Assembly (NCBI GenBank): GCA_001784555.1
Contig: MFRM01000022.1
Location: forward strand, 16,085 to 50,738
Length of the DNA: 34,654 bases
Origin: Candidatus Melainabacteria bacterium RIFCSPHIGHO2_02_FULL_34_12
GTDB taxonomy: Bacteria > Cyanobacteriota > Vampirovibrionia > 2-02-FULL-35-15
Direction of reading: 5' to 3'
Positions 1 through 8,481 of this stretch are shown in pieces. A program made the translations under genes and the position numbers. The notes under the pieces are model-generated. The model was not told the DNA's origin and did no database searches. It saw only the letters and a program-made list of their open reading frames with translations. Position 1 is the first letter of the stretch; each line of letters opens with the position of its first letter.

Positions 1-672
1 GAAATGGGTGGAGCCACAGCATTAGATATTTGTGATGACCCAGAAATTATAAAAGTAATCAGAGCTTCTGTTCAATTACCGATATTTGTATCCAGCATTG
101 ATCCTAAAAAACTAGTTCAGTCTCAAAAATACGGAGCCGATGTGCTTGAAATAGGAAATTATGAAGGTTTTTATAAAGAAGGAAAAATGTTTACACCAAA
201 AGAAATACTTGAAATTGCAAAAGAGGTTAAAAAATCTCTTTCAGCCAGTGTTCTTTTGTGCTGTACAGTTCCAGCAACTCTTGAAGTATTTAATCAGATT
301 AAACTTGCAAAAGAACTTATAGAAATAGGTGTGGATATTTTACAGACTGAAGGTTTTGTACAGACTACTCCAGCATCAGACAGAAAAGATATTTCATATG
401 TGGAAATCCTGAAAGCTGCATCCACTCTTACAAATACACTTGAATTAAGGAAAGTATTTCCAGAAGCAAACATTATTTGTGCCAGCGGAATTACGCTAAC
501 TACAGCTCCTCTTGCTATTAGCATGGGTGCAAGCGGTGTAGGGATAGGTAATTATATTAATTCACTTACCAGTCAGAATGAAATGACAGAGCGTGTAAAG
601 GAAATAATGGATGTTGTACAATCAATTGCATCTTATGATCTTCATACGACAAAGACCCTTGCTTTACGATAG
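1..672 (+). CDS. ycf23: Ycf23/DUF561-like TIM-barrel protein, 5' end missing
   Basis: The reading frame is open to the first base of the window, so the true start lies upstream. I estimate about 40 N-terminal residues are missing. The visible part contains GGATALDICDDPEII, PIFVSSIDP, ADVLEIGNYEGFY, LLCCTVPATL, DILQTEGF, and near the C-terminus an ICASGITLTTAPLAISMGASGVGIGNY-type stretch with the alternating strand/helix pattern of a TIM barrel. These match my memory of Ycf23 (DUF561), conserved in cyanobacteria and encoded in some algal plastids; its biochemical function is not established. The gene ends just before a palindromic repeat and lysS on the same strand. It is the best taxonomic hint in the window. 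The family call is fairly firm; no function is claimed. Confidence 0.8.
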   Translation, partial: EMGGATALDICDDPEIIKVIRASVQLPIFVSSIDPKKLVQSQKYGADVLEIGNYEGFYKEGKMFTPKEILEIAKEVKKSLSASVLLCCTVPATLEVFNQIKLAKELIEIGVDILQTEGFVQTTPASDRKDISYVEILKAASTLTNTLELRKVFPEANIICASGITLTTAPLAISMGASGVGIGNYINSLTSQNEMTERVKEIMDVVQSIASYDLHTTKTLALR

Positions 673-690
673 TTAATTCGTATATTGTTT

Positions 691-718
691 GTAGGGGCGT
701 GCCGTGGCACGCCCCTAC
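691..718. repeat. REP-like palindrome, copy 1
   Basis: Perfect 13-bp arms, gtaggggcgtgcc and ggcacgcccctac, flank a 2-nt loop. The element starts with GTAG and ends with CTAC, the foot typical of REP sequences mobilised by RAYT (TnpA-REP) proteins. It lies between the ycf23 stop and lysS, immediately before the lysS -10 box. At least five related elements occur in the window. Confidence 0.85.
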
Positions 719-723
719 TGCTT

Positions 724-729
724 TATAAT
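724..729 (+). promoter_or_regulatory. Candidate -10 box for leaderless lysS
   Basis: TATAAT lies exactly 6 nt before the ATG at 736, placing a transcription start on or next to the A of the start codon. No Shine-Dalgarno sequence or convincing -35 box is visible; a palindrome occupies the -35 region. The same spacing recurs before the HadA-like and HAD-RNase H genes. Confidence 0.45.
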
Positions 730-735
730 AATGAA

Positions 736-2271
736 ATGACTTTACAAGACACAAATATTGATACTCACACGGAATCTTCCAGAATCCGAAATCAACGTCT
801 AGAAAAATTAGAAAAGATAAAATCTCTAGGTATTGATCCTTATCCTTACAAATTTATACGTACACATAAAGCAGAAGAATTACAGGTAAAATACAAAGAT
901 CTAGCTAATTCACAAGAAACAGACGACACAGTAACCGTATGTGGAAGAATCCACAACGAAAGAAATGACTGGATGTTTATTGATCTTTATGATGATTCAG
1001 GAAAAATCCAGCTTTATTGTGACAAAGAAAATTTAGATAAAAAATTAGTTGAATTCCTGCCCCTCTTAGACAAAGGAGATCATATCGGTGCAAAAGGTAT
1101 TATTCGTAGAAGTCCACGCGGAGAACTTTCTATAAAAGTAAGTGAGGTTATTGTATTATCGAAATCATTGCTTCCGCTCCCGGAAATAATTGAAGGGAAA
1201 AAACGCCACCTTGGAATACATGACATAGAAACAAGATACAGGCAGAGATATTTAGATTTAATTGTAAATCCAATTCCAAAAGAAACCTTAAAAAAAAGAG
1301 CAAAGATAACTTCTGAAATTAGAAATTATTTGGATGAAAAAGGATTTCTTGAAATAGATACTCCTGTTTTACAGGTCGAGGCAGGCGGTGCTGAAGCCAG
1401 ACCTTTTGTTACCCATCATAATGCACTAAATATAGATTTATACCTGAGAATTGCAACTGAGCTTCATTTGAAAAGACTTATCGTAGGAGGATTCGAAAAG
1501 GTCTATGAAATCGGGCGAATATTTAGAAATGAAGGGATTTCTACTAAACATAATCCTGAGTTTACATCCATAGAACTTTATGAAGCATATTCTGATTATA
1601 ACGACATGATGGATCTTACTGAAAATCTAGTTAAGTATATTTGCCAGAAAGTAAATGGAAAATTACAGATAGAATATCAGGGGAAAATTATTGATTTTGA
1701 AAAGCCGTGGAAACGCATTCCTATGCTGGACATAATAAAAGAACATGCAAAAATAGATTTTTCCAAATGCTTACATAATCCTGAAGAAGCTTCTAAATTA
1801 GCAATTAATGCTGGCGTAAAATTAGAATGTAGGGGCGCACCGATGGTGTGCCCTGATTGCGGTATTATTATCGCTAAGGTCTTCGAAGAAAGAGTTGAGG
1901 CTAAATTAATCCAGCCTACTTTTATAATAGATTATCCTCTTGAAATTTCACCACTTGCTAAAAAACACAGATCAATTCCCGGACTTGTAGAACGTTTTGA
2001 GCTTTTTATCAACGGCTGGGAAATTGCAAACAGTTTTTCTGAACTTACAGATCCTCTTGATCAAAGAAAAAGACTAGAAGAACAAGCAAAGAAAAAAGCA
2101 GCCGGCGATCATGAGGCACATCCGCTTGACCTTGATTTTCTGACTGCACTTGAATACGGTATGCCACCTACTGGCGGACTAGGAATAGGAATTGACAGGC
2201 TCGTTATGCTTCTAACAAATTCAGCCAGCATTAGGGATGTAATTGCTTTTCCGACGATGAAACCTTTATAA
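736..2271 (+). CDS. lysS: Lysyl-tRNA synthetase, class II
   Basis: Charges tRNA-Lys with lysine. The protein is 511 aa from the ATG at 736. An in-frame TTG at 685 would add 17 residues translated from a palindromic repeat and is rejected. An OB-fold anticodon-binding domain (about residues 50-160, including TVCGRIHNERNDWMFIDLYD) precedes the class II catalytic core. Core landmarks are LEIDTPVLQ (motif 1), FRNEGISTKHNPEFTSIELY (motif 2), IQPTFIIDYPLEISPLAKKH and GLGIGIDRLVMLL (motif 3). Length is normal for bacterial LysS. The oddity is residues 365-374, translated from a degenerate copy of the GTAGGGGCG palindrome. It sits in a variable loop before the conserved FEE.VE...IQPTFI segment and makes that loop a few residues longer than I recall for Bacillus LysS. 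The core motifs are intact, so the enzyme should work. Confidence 0.97.
   Translation: MTLQDTNIDTHTESSRIRNQRLEKLEKIKSLGIDPYPYKFIRTHKAEELQVKYKDLANSQETDDTVTVCGRIHNERNDWMFIDLYDDSGKIQLYCDKENLDKKLVEFLPLLDKGDHIGAKGIIRRSPRGELSIKVSEVIVLSKSLLPLPEIIEGKKRHLGIHDIETRYRQRYLDLIVNPIPKETLKKRAKITSEIRNYLDEKGFLEIDTPVLQVEAGGAEARPFVTHHNALNIDLYLRIATELHLKRLIVGGFEKVYEIGRIFRNEGISTKHNPEFTSIELYEAYSDYNDMMDLTENLVKYICQKVNGKLQIEYQGKIIDFEKPWKRIPMLDIIKEHAKIDFSKCLHNPEEASKLAINAGVKLECRGAPMVCPDCGIIIAKVFEERVEAKLIQPTFIIDYPLEISPLAKKHRSIPGLVERFELFINGWEIANSFSELTDPLDQRKRLEEQAKKKAAGDHEAHPLDLDFLTALEYGMPPTGGLGIGIDRLVMLLTNSASIRDVIAFPTMKPL
1829..1856. repeat. REP-like palindrome inside lysS, copy 2
   Basis: The left arm gtaggggcgcacc is separated by 3 nt from a degenerate right arm ggtgtgccctg. 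The same GTAGGGGCG core is seen upstream of lysS. It is read in frame as C-R-G-A-P-M-V-C-P, in the same frame that would read copy 1 as C-R-G-T-P. This indicates an insertion of the element into the coding sequence. Confidence 0.7.
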
Positions 2272-2286
2272 ATTAAAATAACGCGA

Positions 2287-2715
2287 TTACTTTACGCTAG
2301 CAATCCTTCTGCGTTCTTGATGGACCACTTTAGCAGCACGTCCAATAGACTTAGGAAATTCTCTGCCTCGTGTAATTACAGTCTCATCAAAATGTACTGG
2401 CTGAAGCAGATCTAGTGCAATATCAACTGCACTTCTTATGTCAAAATCCTTGCAGGAGAAAATATCCAGGGTAAAAAACTCTTTTTCCGGGAAAGTATGT
2501 AAAGCAATATGAGACTCAGCAATAAGTACTACACCACTTATGCCCCAGTCTTCTTTTACATTCCCGCCGTCGTATCTAAAAACATATGGCGGCATAATTT
2601 TATGCATTTCTAGCTTTTCAGGGTAAATATCCAAAAGATTACTTATAAGCCCGATATCAGAGAGCTTTTCTTTCGGTGCTCCGTACGCTTCCATTAATAA
2701 ATGTGGTCCAAACAT
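2287..2715 (-). CDS. speD: S-adenosylmethionine decarboxylase proenzyme
   Basis: Makes decarboxylated SAM, the aminopropyl donor for spermidine-type polyamines. The 142-aa length fits the short bacterial SpeD class. The proenzyme self-cleaves at Glu67-Ser68 in IAESHIALHTFPE, turning Ser68 into the pyruvoyl cofactor. His73 and Cys88 (LDIFSCKDF) match the processing and catalytic residues. The start is supported by a good Shine-Dalgarno sequence (aggaa) just before the ATG. It converges on lysS with only 15 bp between the stops. No spermidine synthase is visible nearby. The long upstream region contains a hairpin that could be part of its leader. Confidence 0.93.
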   Translation of the reverse strand: MFGPHLLMEAYGAPKEKLSDIGLISNLLDIYPEKLEMHKIMPPYVFRYDGGNVKEDWGISGVVLIAESHIALHTFPEKEFFTLDIFSCKDFDIRSAVDIALDLLQPVHFDETVITRGREFPKSIGRAAKVVHQERRRIASVK

Positions 2716-3219
2716 TTCCTTATTTTCCTCTTTTATTTTTTACAAACAGGTTTCTAAAAATTTTTCCGCCTGATTGTATTTTTACCAACTACCACTCGCC
2801 CAGTTTAAATTCCAAATTTGTTTTTTGGCCGGAATTGGGCAGTCACCGTTAGGCGCCAGTAATAATGCTTTATTTACCTCCTCTTATTTTTTTATTTTTT
2901 ATTCTTGTTTTTTTCATTTCTAATTCTTTATTCCCTGTCTTCTTTTTTTCTCACTCTAAATTTTCTTTGGGCAAATTTATTTCTCCTTCAACAAGTTAAA
3001 GATTATAACAGCAGATTATCTTCCATACCTAGGATAGTTTTATATTTTTTCATATTGTCCAGAACGAAAAATTTTCTTTCTCTGAATATTTCAAGCTTAA
3101 AAATAATCTTGCTTAAAACTAAGAATTGTGGCTTAAAACACCTAAATTTGAAATTTTTGCTTATAGATAAATTTTTATTTTGGCAAACTTGTGTCATAAT
3201 TTTCTTTGGTGACTTACTT
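2716..3219. other. 504-bp non-coding region between speD and pheT
   Basis: This stretch separates the divergent speD and pheT starts. The pheT frame is open upstream to about 2905, but that part is low-complexity and phenylalanine/leucine-rich, as expected from AT-rich read-through. An imperfect hairpin at 2798-2840 pairs aattcc with ggaatt and gccc with gggc. On the reverse strand a strong aagaggaggt (complement of 2876-2885) lies about 160 nt before the speD ATG, with no ATG, GTG or TTG at proper spacing. No T-box, known riboswitch or tRNA was recognised. Confidence 0.5.
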
Positions 3220-5670
3220 ATGAAACTCTCTCTAAACTGGCTAAACAAGTTCTTAAGCTTAGACGACATCTCCCCTGAAGAAGTTGCGAAGAAGCTGACC
3301 ATGTACAGCTTTGAAGTGGAAGAAATCCAAAAGGTCGGGCACAAGCTCAAGGGTCCTATTGTGGTGGGAAGGATACTGGAAATTGAAAAACACCCTAATG
3401 CAGACCGCCTCTCAGTCACAAAGGTAACCACAGACGGCTCAAATCAGATCCAGATTGTTTGTGGTGCTAAAAATATAAAAGTTGGTCAAACAATCCCCGT
3501 TTCCCTCGAAGGTGCTGTTGTTGTAAATTGCCAAGATGGTTCAGAATTAGCCATTAAAAAGACAAAAATAAGAAATATCGACTCCAGCGGAATGCTTTGC
3601 TCACCAGGAGAACTTGGCATAAATGTCCAGGACTCTGAGGGAATATTAATTCTTCCTGAAAATGCCAAGCTTGGTCAGAGTATTGTGGACTGCTTATCTT
3701 TAACTCAGGATACCGTCTTAGAGGTAGCTGCTCGTTCAAATAGAGGAGATGCTCTTTCAGTTTTCGGTTTGAGTAAGGAAATAAGTGCTTTGACTGGCAG
3801 AAAATTAAAAGAAATAAGGTTTAATCCCCCTAAAACTGACAAATCAGTAAAAATTATTCAAAGCAAAATAGAAAACACTAAAGATACCTATCTCTTTTAC
3901 ACTGCAACTTTAGAAAATATTAATGTTTCTGAAAGTCCTGCCTGGCTAAAAAATCTACTTGAAGCTATTGGTATAAGAAGCATAAATAACATTGTTGATA
4001 TTACTAACTATATTAATTTTACGTTCGGGCAGCCTATGCATGCTTATGACAAGGCGAAACTAAAAGGAAGTACCTTAACAGCAAGGCTGGCTAAAAAAGG
4101 TGAAAAAATTGTTACGCTTGATGATAAAAAACATGAACTTACTGGTGACATTCTTGTTATAGCTGATGAAGAATGCCCAGTTGCAATTGCTGGCATTATG
4201 GGCGGTAAAGAATCAGAGGTTTCAGAAAGTACAAAAGATATTGTTTTAGAAGCTGCTGTATTTAACCCTGTAAGAGTAAGAAGGGGCTCTAGAGCACTTG
4301 GTTTAGCCAGTGAAGCATCAAAAAGGTTTGAAAGAGGAGTTGATAGTAACTTTACTTACAATGCTCTTTTATATGCTATTGAACTTATTCAACAAACCTC
4401 AGGTGATGATTATGAAAAAATTAAGGTTGGTCAGATACACAAATCCGGTGAGCCATCTAAAAAAGAAGTAACCATTAGTCTTGTGACCTCTGAAGTTACA
4501 AGAGTGCTTGGAATAAGTCTAAATACAAAAGAAATCCAAGATATGCTTGAATCACTTGAATTTAAATGTTCTAATGTTTCTAAGGATAGTCTTGAAGTCC
4601 ATGTCCCTTCATTTAGAACGCAGGATGTCTCCCGTCCAAGAGACCTTATTGAAGAAATTGCCAGATTATACGGATATGACAAAATTCCTGTTAATCCACC
4701 TTTGTCCACTATTGCAGCCAATAAGTCTTTAAATGAGCTAAACATTATAAAAAGACACTTTTTGGCTTCAGGTTTTTCAGAGGCTTATCTAAGTAGTTTA
4801 ATTGGAGAAAAAACTTTAAGTAACAAGGAATTTACATTTGATGAAACCAGGGCAGTTTCAATGCTGAATCCCCTTTCTAAGGAACATTCAGTATTAAGAC
4901 AAACATTAATTCCTGGTCTTCTTGAAGCATTGAAATTAAATCAAAGCCATCAGGCAACCACCTGCAAACTTTTTGAAATCGGAAAAGCATATTTTTTTGA
5001 AGATAAAAATAAACCGAGCGAAAAAGAAACTTGTGTCAGAGAAGTTTTAAAAATCGCAGGTATTGTTTCCGGAATTGAAGACAGTTGGTTCGAAGGTAAT
5101 GTTCAGAAAGAAAAACTTGTAGAATTTCTCTTTTTCTTGACAAAAGGAATCCTTGAAGATTTACTTTCAAGAAAAAATTGTTCATTGGAATTTATACAAA
5201 CACAGGAGAATTTTCTTCATCCACGAATAGCATTAAAAATACTTTTAAATAAAAAAGGAATTGGCAGATTTGGTTGTTTGCATCCAGAGCTCGAAAAGAA
5301 ATATGAGTTTGTTTCACCTGTAATATTATTTGAAATAGATCTTGAACCAGTACTAGCAGAATTAACAAAAACAAAATCTTTTGAAAAAATCTCATCGCAA
5401 CCATTGGTTACTAGAGATATAACGATTGATTTATTAAAAAAATACGATGCAAATTTGGTTCAAAATGAAATCAGCAAAATAACCTCAGGATTTGTAAAAG
5501 ATATAACTTTAATTAGCTTATATGAATTAGACAGTGAAAACAAAAGCTTGACATTCAGGCTTAAAATGCAGGATCCAGAACAAACACTAACAGGCAATCA
5601 GGTCGATGAAGAGATAAATAAAATAAAAGATCACTTAAGTGCTTGCATTGATGCAAAATTCAGGGTTTAA
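3220..5670 (+). CDS. pheT: Phenylalanyl-tRNA synthetase beta subunit
   Basis: Non-catalytic partner of PheS in the alpha2-beta2 synthetase; it edits mischarged tRNA and binds tRNA. The protein is 816 aa from the ATG at 3220, where it opens with the family-typical MKLSLNWLNKFL; the 105 open codons upstream are not included. Domains in order are an EMAP-like tRNA-binding OB fold (about 40-150, VGRILEIEKHPNADRLSV), the B3/B4 editing domain (about 200-380, with INNIVDITNYI and FGQPMHAYD), B5 (about 400-475), a catalytic-like core (about 480-700) and a C-terminal FDX-ACB domain (about 725-816, SSQPLVTRDITIDL). Length is normal. pheS is not in the window, so the two subunits are unlinked or farther away. 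No Shine-Dalgarno sequence is evident. Confidence 0.96.
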   Translation: MKLSLNWLNKFLSLDDISPEEVAKKLTMYSFEVEEIQKVGHKLKGPIVVGRILEIEKHPNADRLSVTKVTTDGSNQIQIVCGAKNIKVGQTIPVSLEGAVVVNCQDGSELAIKKTKIRNIDSSGMLCSPGELGINVQDSEGILILPENAKLGQSIVDCLSLTQDTVLEVAARSNRGDALSVFGLSKEISALTGRKLKEIRFNPPKTDKSVKIIQSKIENTKDTYLFYTATLENINVSESPAWLKNLLEAIGIRSINNIVDITNYINFTFGQPMHAYDKAKLKGSTLTARLAKKGEKIVTLDDKKHELTGDILVIADEECPVAIAGIMGGKESEVSESTKDIVLEAAVFNPVRVRRGSRALGLASEASKRFERGVDSNFTYNALLYAIELIQQTSGDDYEKIKVGQIHKSGEPSKKEVTISLVTSEVTRVLGISLNTKEIQDMLESLEFKCSNVSKDSLEVHVPSFRTQDVSRPRDLIEEIARLYGYDKIPVNPPLSTIAANKSLNELNIIKRHFLASGFSEAYLSSLIGEKTLSNKEFTFDETRAVSMLNPLSKEHSVLRQTLIPGLLEALKLNQSHQATTCKLFEIGKAYFFEDKNKPSEKETCVREVLKIAGIVSGIEDSWFEGNVQKEKLVEFLFFLTKGILEDLLSRKNCSLEFIQTQENFLHPRIALKILLNKKGIGRFGCLHPELEKKYEFVSPVILFEIDLEPVLAELTKTKSFEKISSQPLVTRDITIDLLKKYDANLVQNEISKITSGFVKDITLISLYELDSENKSLTFRLKMQDPEQTLTGNQVDEEINKIKDHLSACIDAKFRV

Positions 5671-5705
5671 TATTAGAAAATTGTGTTGCTGAGTAAAAAT
5701 AAAAA

Positions 5706-7319
5706 ATGTATCGTTTAACAGGACCTATAATAATAATTTTTATTCCTCTAGTAATTATAGGAATAATTTGTGTTGCATTAACACCTAATTATTTTACAGT
5801 TACAAGAATATTGTCTTTTTCTGCTCTTTTGATTGGAGAGGCAGGTTTAAGTTTTATTCCTGTACTTGCATTTTATCCTAAAGCAACACCTCTTCAGGGT
5901 TTTGTTTTAGCATTAATATATTTCTGCACTACACTTATAATCTGTTTTGGCGCATGGGCAATAAACAGCCTCGGTATTACAAATGACTATTCATTTATTT
6001 TAAAAGAAGGGGAATTTCAAATAAACACTTATTGTTTATTTGAAACAAATATATTTTCTGCTGCTGCTCTTCTTTTAAATTTCAGACTTATTTATGACGA
6101 GGAACTAACCAAAGAATTTCACAACAAAGCTAAAAAAGCCCCCTACAAGAAAGCACAAGAATTTAAATTCGCCGGCTTTCAATCTTCTACACATAAGAAA
6201 CCAAAATTTGAAGAAGCAAAAGATGTTTTTCCATCAAAAGAAAAAATCAAGCATAAAACATCTGAAAGAAGTTCAATTGAAGAAGAGTTCTTAAAACCAT
6301 TTGAGTTTGAACCTGAAATTGAGTTCACATCTGAAGAACTTCCCGAAGAAAGCTCAGGCAAGCTTCAATATAAAGAGACAAACCCCAAATTTAAAGAAAA
6401 AAGGGCTAAATCAGATTTTTTTGAAGAAGAAGAGGGTTCTTCTAAAGAAGAAATATTTGGTCAGCCATTTGAAACCACCAGTGAATTTATACCCAGGGAA
6501 AAGCCCAAACCGATTCAGCTAAGCCCATTCCCTCCTCAAGACATAAAAAAAGATTTGCAGGCAATATTCGAACAATACTCTTCATTAAATGCAGTCAAAA
6601 AACTCACTTCAGGCATTACAGATAAACCCCGTATAAAAAGAAAAGAACATGCATTACCAAAACAAGAAATATCCGTTCATCATGAAGGTGATGATATACA
6701 TGAAGCTACTTTCAGACAAGTAAGTGAAGAAGAAAAAATAAAAGAGATAAAAGAAGAGTTAAAGAAAGAACTTAGAGAGGAAATAGAGGCAAAACTTACT
6801 AAAGAAGTAATGCCCGATAAAACTGAAAGCAAAGAAAAATTTGAAGAAATAAAAGAGGAGTTTAAAAAAGAACTTAAAGAATTAAAAGAAGAAATTAAAT
6901 CAAATGCATTAAAAGAAAAGGACCAAATCCCCGAAGAAGAAACCATTGATGAAATCCCGGATATTAAAGATAATGAACATTTAAAATCAAACCTTTTAAA
7001 AATAAATAATGAGGCTCAAGTCTTGGGATCTGCCTTCCTTAAGAAAAATGCTAATTTAATTATCGAAGAGTGGAAAGAAAAACAAGTCTTACATAAAAAA
7101 GAAGATTTCACTAAGGCAGCAAAAGTTTATAGATATCTTAACGATCAGGTAATTAAAACAAATCAAGGTGGTATTTATCATATTTTGTTAGAATCTGAAG
7201 GTGGAACGACAGTTATAGCTGATATGAACGATAAGTTACTAACCGTATACACTGAGGGAACCGGGGAAGTTTATTGCGGTCAAATTTTAAGAGCCTTGCA
7301 GGAAACTGAAGAAACATAA
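5706..7319 (+). CDS. Membrane protein with charged linker and Roadblock-like C-terminus
   Basis: 537 aa of unknown function. Three to four membrane segments are visible in residues 1-130 (about 6-25, 33-57, 64-86 and 110-128). A long highly charged region follows (about 135-420), dominated by Lys/Glu and with coiled-coil-like KEELKKELREEIE repeats. The last 110 residues look folded and resemble a Roadblock/LC7 domain, ending in GGIYHILLESEGGTTVIADM and LLTVYTEGTGEVYCGQILRAL. The stop codon is followed without any gap by the pilT ATG, so translational coupling and a role in type IV pilus retraction or its control are likely. Roadblock proteins in other bacteria (MglB) regulate small GTPases that polarise pili; whether this one does so is inference. 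A weak TAAAAA box lies 6 nt before the ATG. Confidence 0.75.
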   Translation: MYRLTGPIIIIFIPLVIIGIICVALTPNYFTVTRILSFSALLIGEAGLSFIPVLAFYPKATPLQGFVLALIYFCTTLIICFGAWAINSLGITNDYSFILKEGEFQINTYCLFETNIFSAAALLLNFRLIYDEELTKEFHNKAKKAPYKKAQEFKFAGFQSSTHKKPKFEEAKDVFPSKEKIKHKTSERSSIEEEFLKPFEFEPEIEFTSEELPEESSGKLQYKETNPKFKEKRAKSDFFEEEEGSSKEEIFGQPFETTSEFIPREKPKPIQLSPFPPQDIKKDLQAIFEQYSSLNAVKKLTSGITDKPRIKRKEHALPKQEISVHHEGDDIHEATFRQVSEEEKIKEIKEELKKELREEIEAKLTKEVMPDKTESKEKFEEIKEEFKKELKELKEEIKSNALKEKDQIPEEETIDEIPDIKDNEHLKSNLLKINNEAQVLGSAFLKKNANLIIEEWKEKQVLHKKEDFTKAAKVYRYLNDQVIKTNQGGIYHILLESEGGTTVIADMNDKLLTVYTEGTGEVYCGQILRALQETEET

Positions 7320-8414
7320 ATGAAAGAACTTCTAGAATTAGTTATACAAAAGAAAGCAAGCGATCTCCATATCTCTGCAGGAATGCCGCCTGTATTAAGA
7401 GTAGATGGAAAACTTATACCTACAGAATATGAGCCTTTAACATCTGAAGATACTAAAGCATTAATTTTTAGTATTTTAAATCTTGAACAAAGAAAAACTC
7501 TCGAACAAAAATTAGAACTGGACTGCAGTTATGGAATAGAAGGATTAGGAAGATTCAGAGTAAATGCTTACCGAGACAGACGAGGTTTTGCATGTGCACT
7601 AAGAACCATAACATCTAAAATTCCTACTTTTGATGAATTAAATCTTCCAAAAGTTTGCCAGCAGGTATGTTCACGGCCAAGAGGACTGGTTCTGGTTACA
7701 GGACCTACAGGATCAGGTAAAAGTACTACATTAGCTGCAATGGTTGGCTGGATTAATGAAAACAGGGCTGATCATATTCTAACTATTGAAGATCCAATTG
7801 AATATATTCATTCAAGCAAGCGTGCTGTAGTAAATCAAAGAGAAGTTGGTGCAGACACTCATAGTTTTGATAAGGCTTTAAGAGCTGCTCTCAGAGAAGA
7901 TCCTGATGTAATTTTAATTGGAGAAATGAGAGATTTAGAAACTATAAGTCTCGCCTTAAAAGCTGCAGAAACCGGACATCTTGTTTTTGGAACATTACAT
8001 ACCAGCTCTGCAGCACAAACCATAGACAGAATTGTCGATGTCTTTCCGCCGGATCAACAACAACAAATCAGGATCCAGCTTAGTAACGGTCTTGTAGCAG
8101 TTTTTTCACAAACACTTATTTCGAAATTAACTCCTCAGGGTCAAACAAGCGGTCGTGTAATGGCAATGGAAATATTAATTAATACACCTGCAATTGCAAA
8201 TTTAATCAGAGAAGGTAAAACAGCACAAATTTATTCTGCAATTCAAACCGGAGCCAGACTTGGAATGATTACACTTGAAAACAGTCTTACTGAACTTGTA
8301 AAGAAAAAACTTATTAGACCTGAAGATGCACTAGCTAAAAGTTCAAGACCAGAAGATCTTGAAAAGTTAATAGCCGCTGAGCTTGCAGCCTCAGGAATTG
8401 CCCACCATTCCTAG
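7320..8414 (+). CDS. pilT: Type IV pilus retraction ATPase PilT
   Basis: Hexameric AAA-type motor that disassembles pilin and drives twitching. The 364-aa length is normal. An N-terminal PAS-like domain (about 1-100, ASDLHISAGMPPVLRVDGKL) is followed by Walker A GPTGSGKST (128-136), the Asp box region with TIEDPIEYIH, Walker B DPDVILIGEMRD (194-205) and the His box LVFGTLHTSSAAQ (221-233). The retraction-specific C-terminal motif is present as AIANLIREGK (291-300), which separates it from PilB. It starts on the base after the stop of the upstream Roadblock-like membrane protein. No other pilus genes are visible here. A 50-bp dispersed repeat starts 5 nt after its stop. Confidence 0.97.
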   Translation: MKELLELVIQKKASDLHISAGMPPVLRVDGKLIPTEYEPLTSEDTKALIFSILNLEQRKTLEQKLELDCSYGIEGLGRFRVNAYRDRRGFACALRTITSKIPTFDELNLPKVCQQVCSRPRGLVLVTGPTGSGKSTTLAAMVGWINENRADHILTIEDPIEYIHSSKRAVVNQREVGADTHSFDKALRAALREDPDVILIGEMRDLETISLALKAAETGHLVFGTLHTSSAAQTIDRIVDVFPPDQQQQIRIQLSNGLVAVFSQTLISKLTPQGQTSGRVMAMEILINTPAIANLIREGKTAQIYSAIQTGARLGMITLENSLTELVKKKLIRPEDALAKSSRPEDLEKLIAAELAASGIAHHS

Positions 8415-8419
8415 AGACA

Positions 8420-8469
8420 TATAGTAACTTATTGAATATTAATTTTAATTAAAAGCGAGCAGACCAATT
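8420..8469. repeat. 50-bp dispersed repeat, copy A
   Basis: 45 of 50 positions match copy B at 24405-24454. Both copies lie just after the stop of a forward gene (pilT here, rsmD there). Shared landmarks are gtaacttattga, attaattttaattaaa and agaccaatt. In this copy gcgagca can pair with tgcttgc just beyond the element (G-T wobble allowed), so it may also act as a terminator between convergent pilT and sbcD. Confidence 0.8.
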
Positions 8470-8481
8470 TTTTGCTTGCCT

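Noticed and set aside
685-735. TTG-initiated extension of LysS
   Set aside because: The extra residues are translated from the palindrome, and the ATG at 736 fits the promoter spacing.
2840-2885. MAGDIS-like upstream ORF regulating speD
   Set aside because: No ATG, GTG or TTG start lies at usable distance from the Shine-Dalgarno sequence; kept only as part of the leader finding.
2905-3219. In-frame 105-codon N-terminal extension of pheT
   Set aside because: The extension is low-complexity Phe/Leu/Lys sequence typical of AT-rich read-through, while Met at 3220 begins the conserved PheT N-terminus and gives a normal length.
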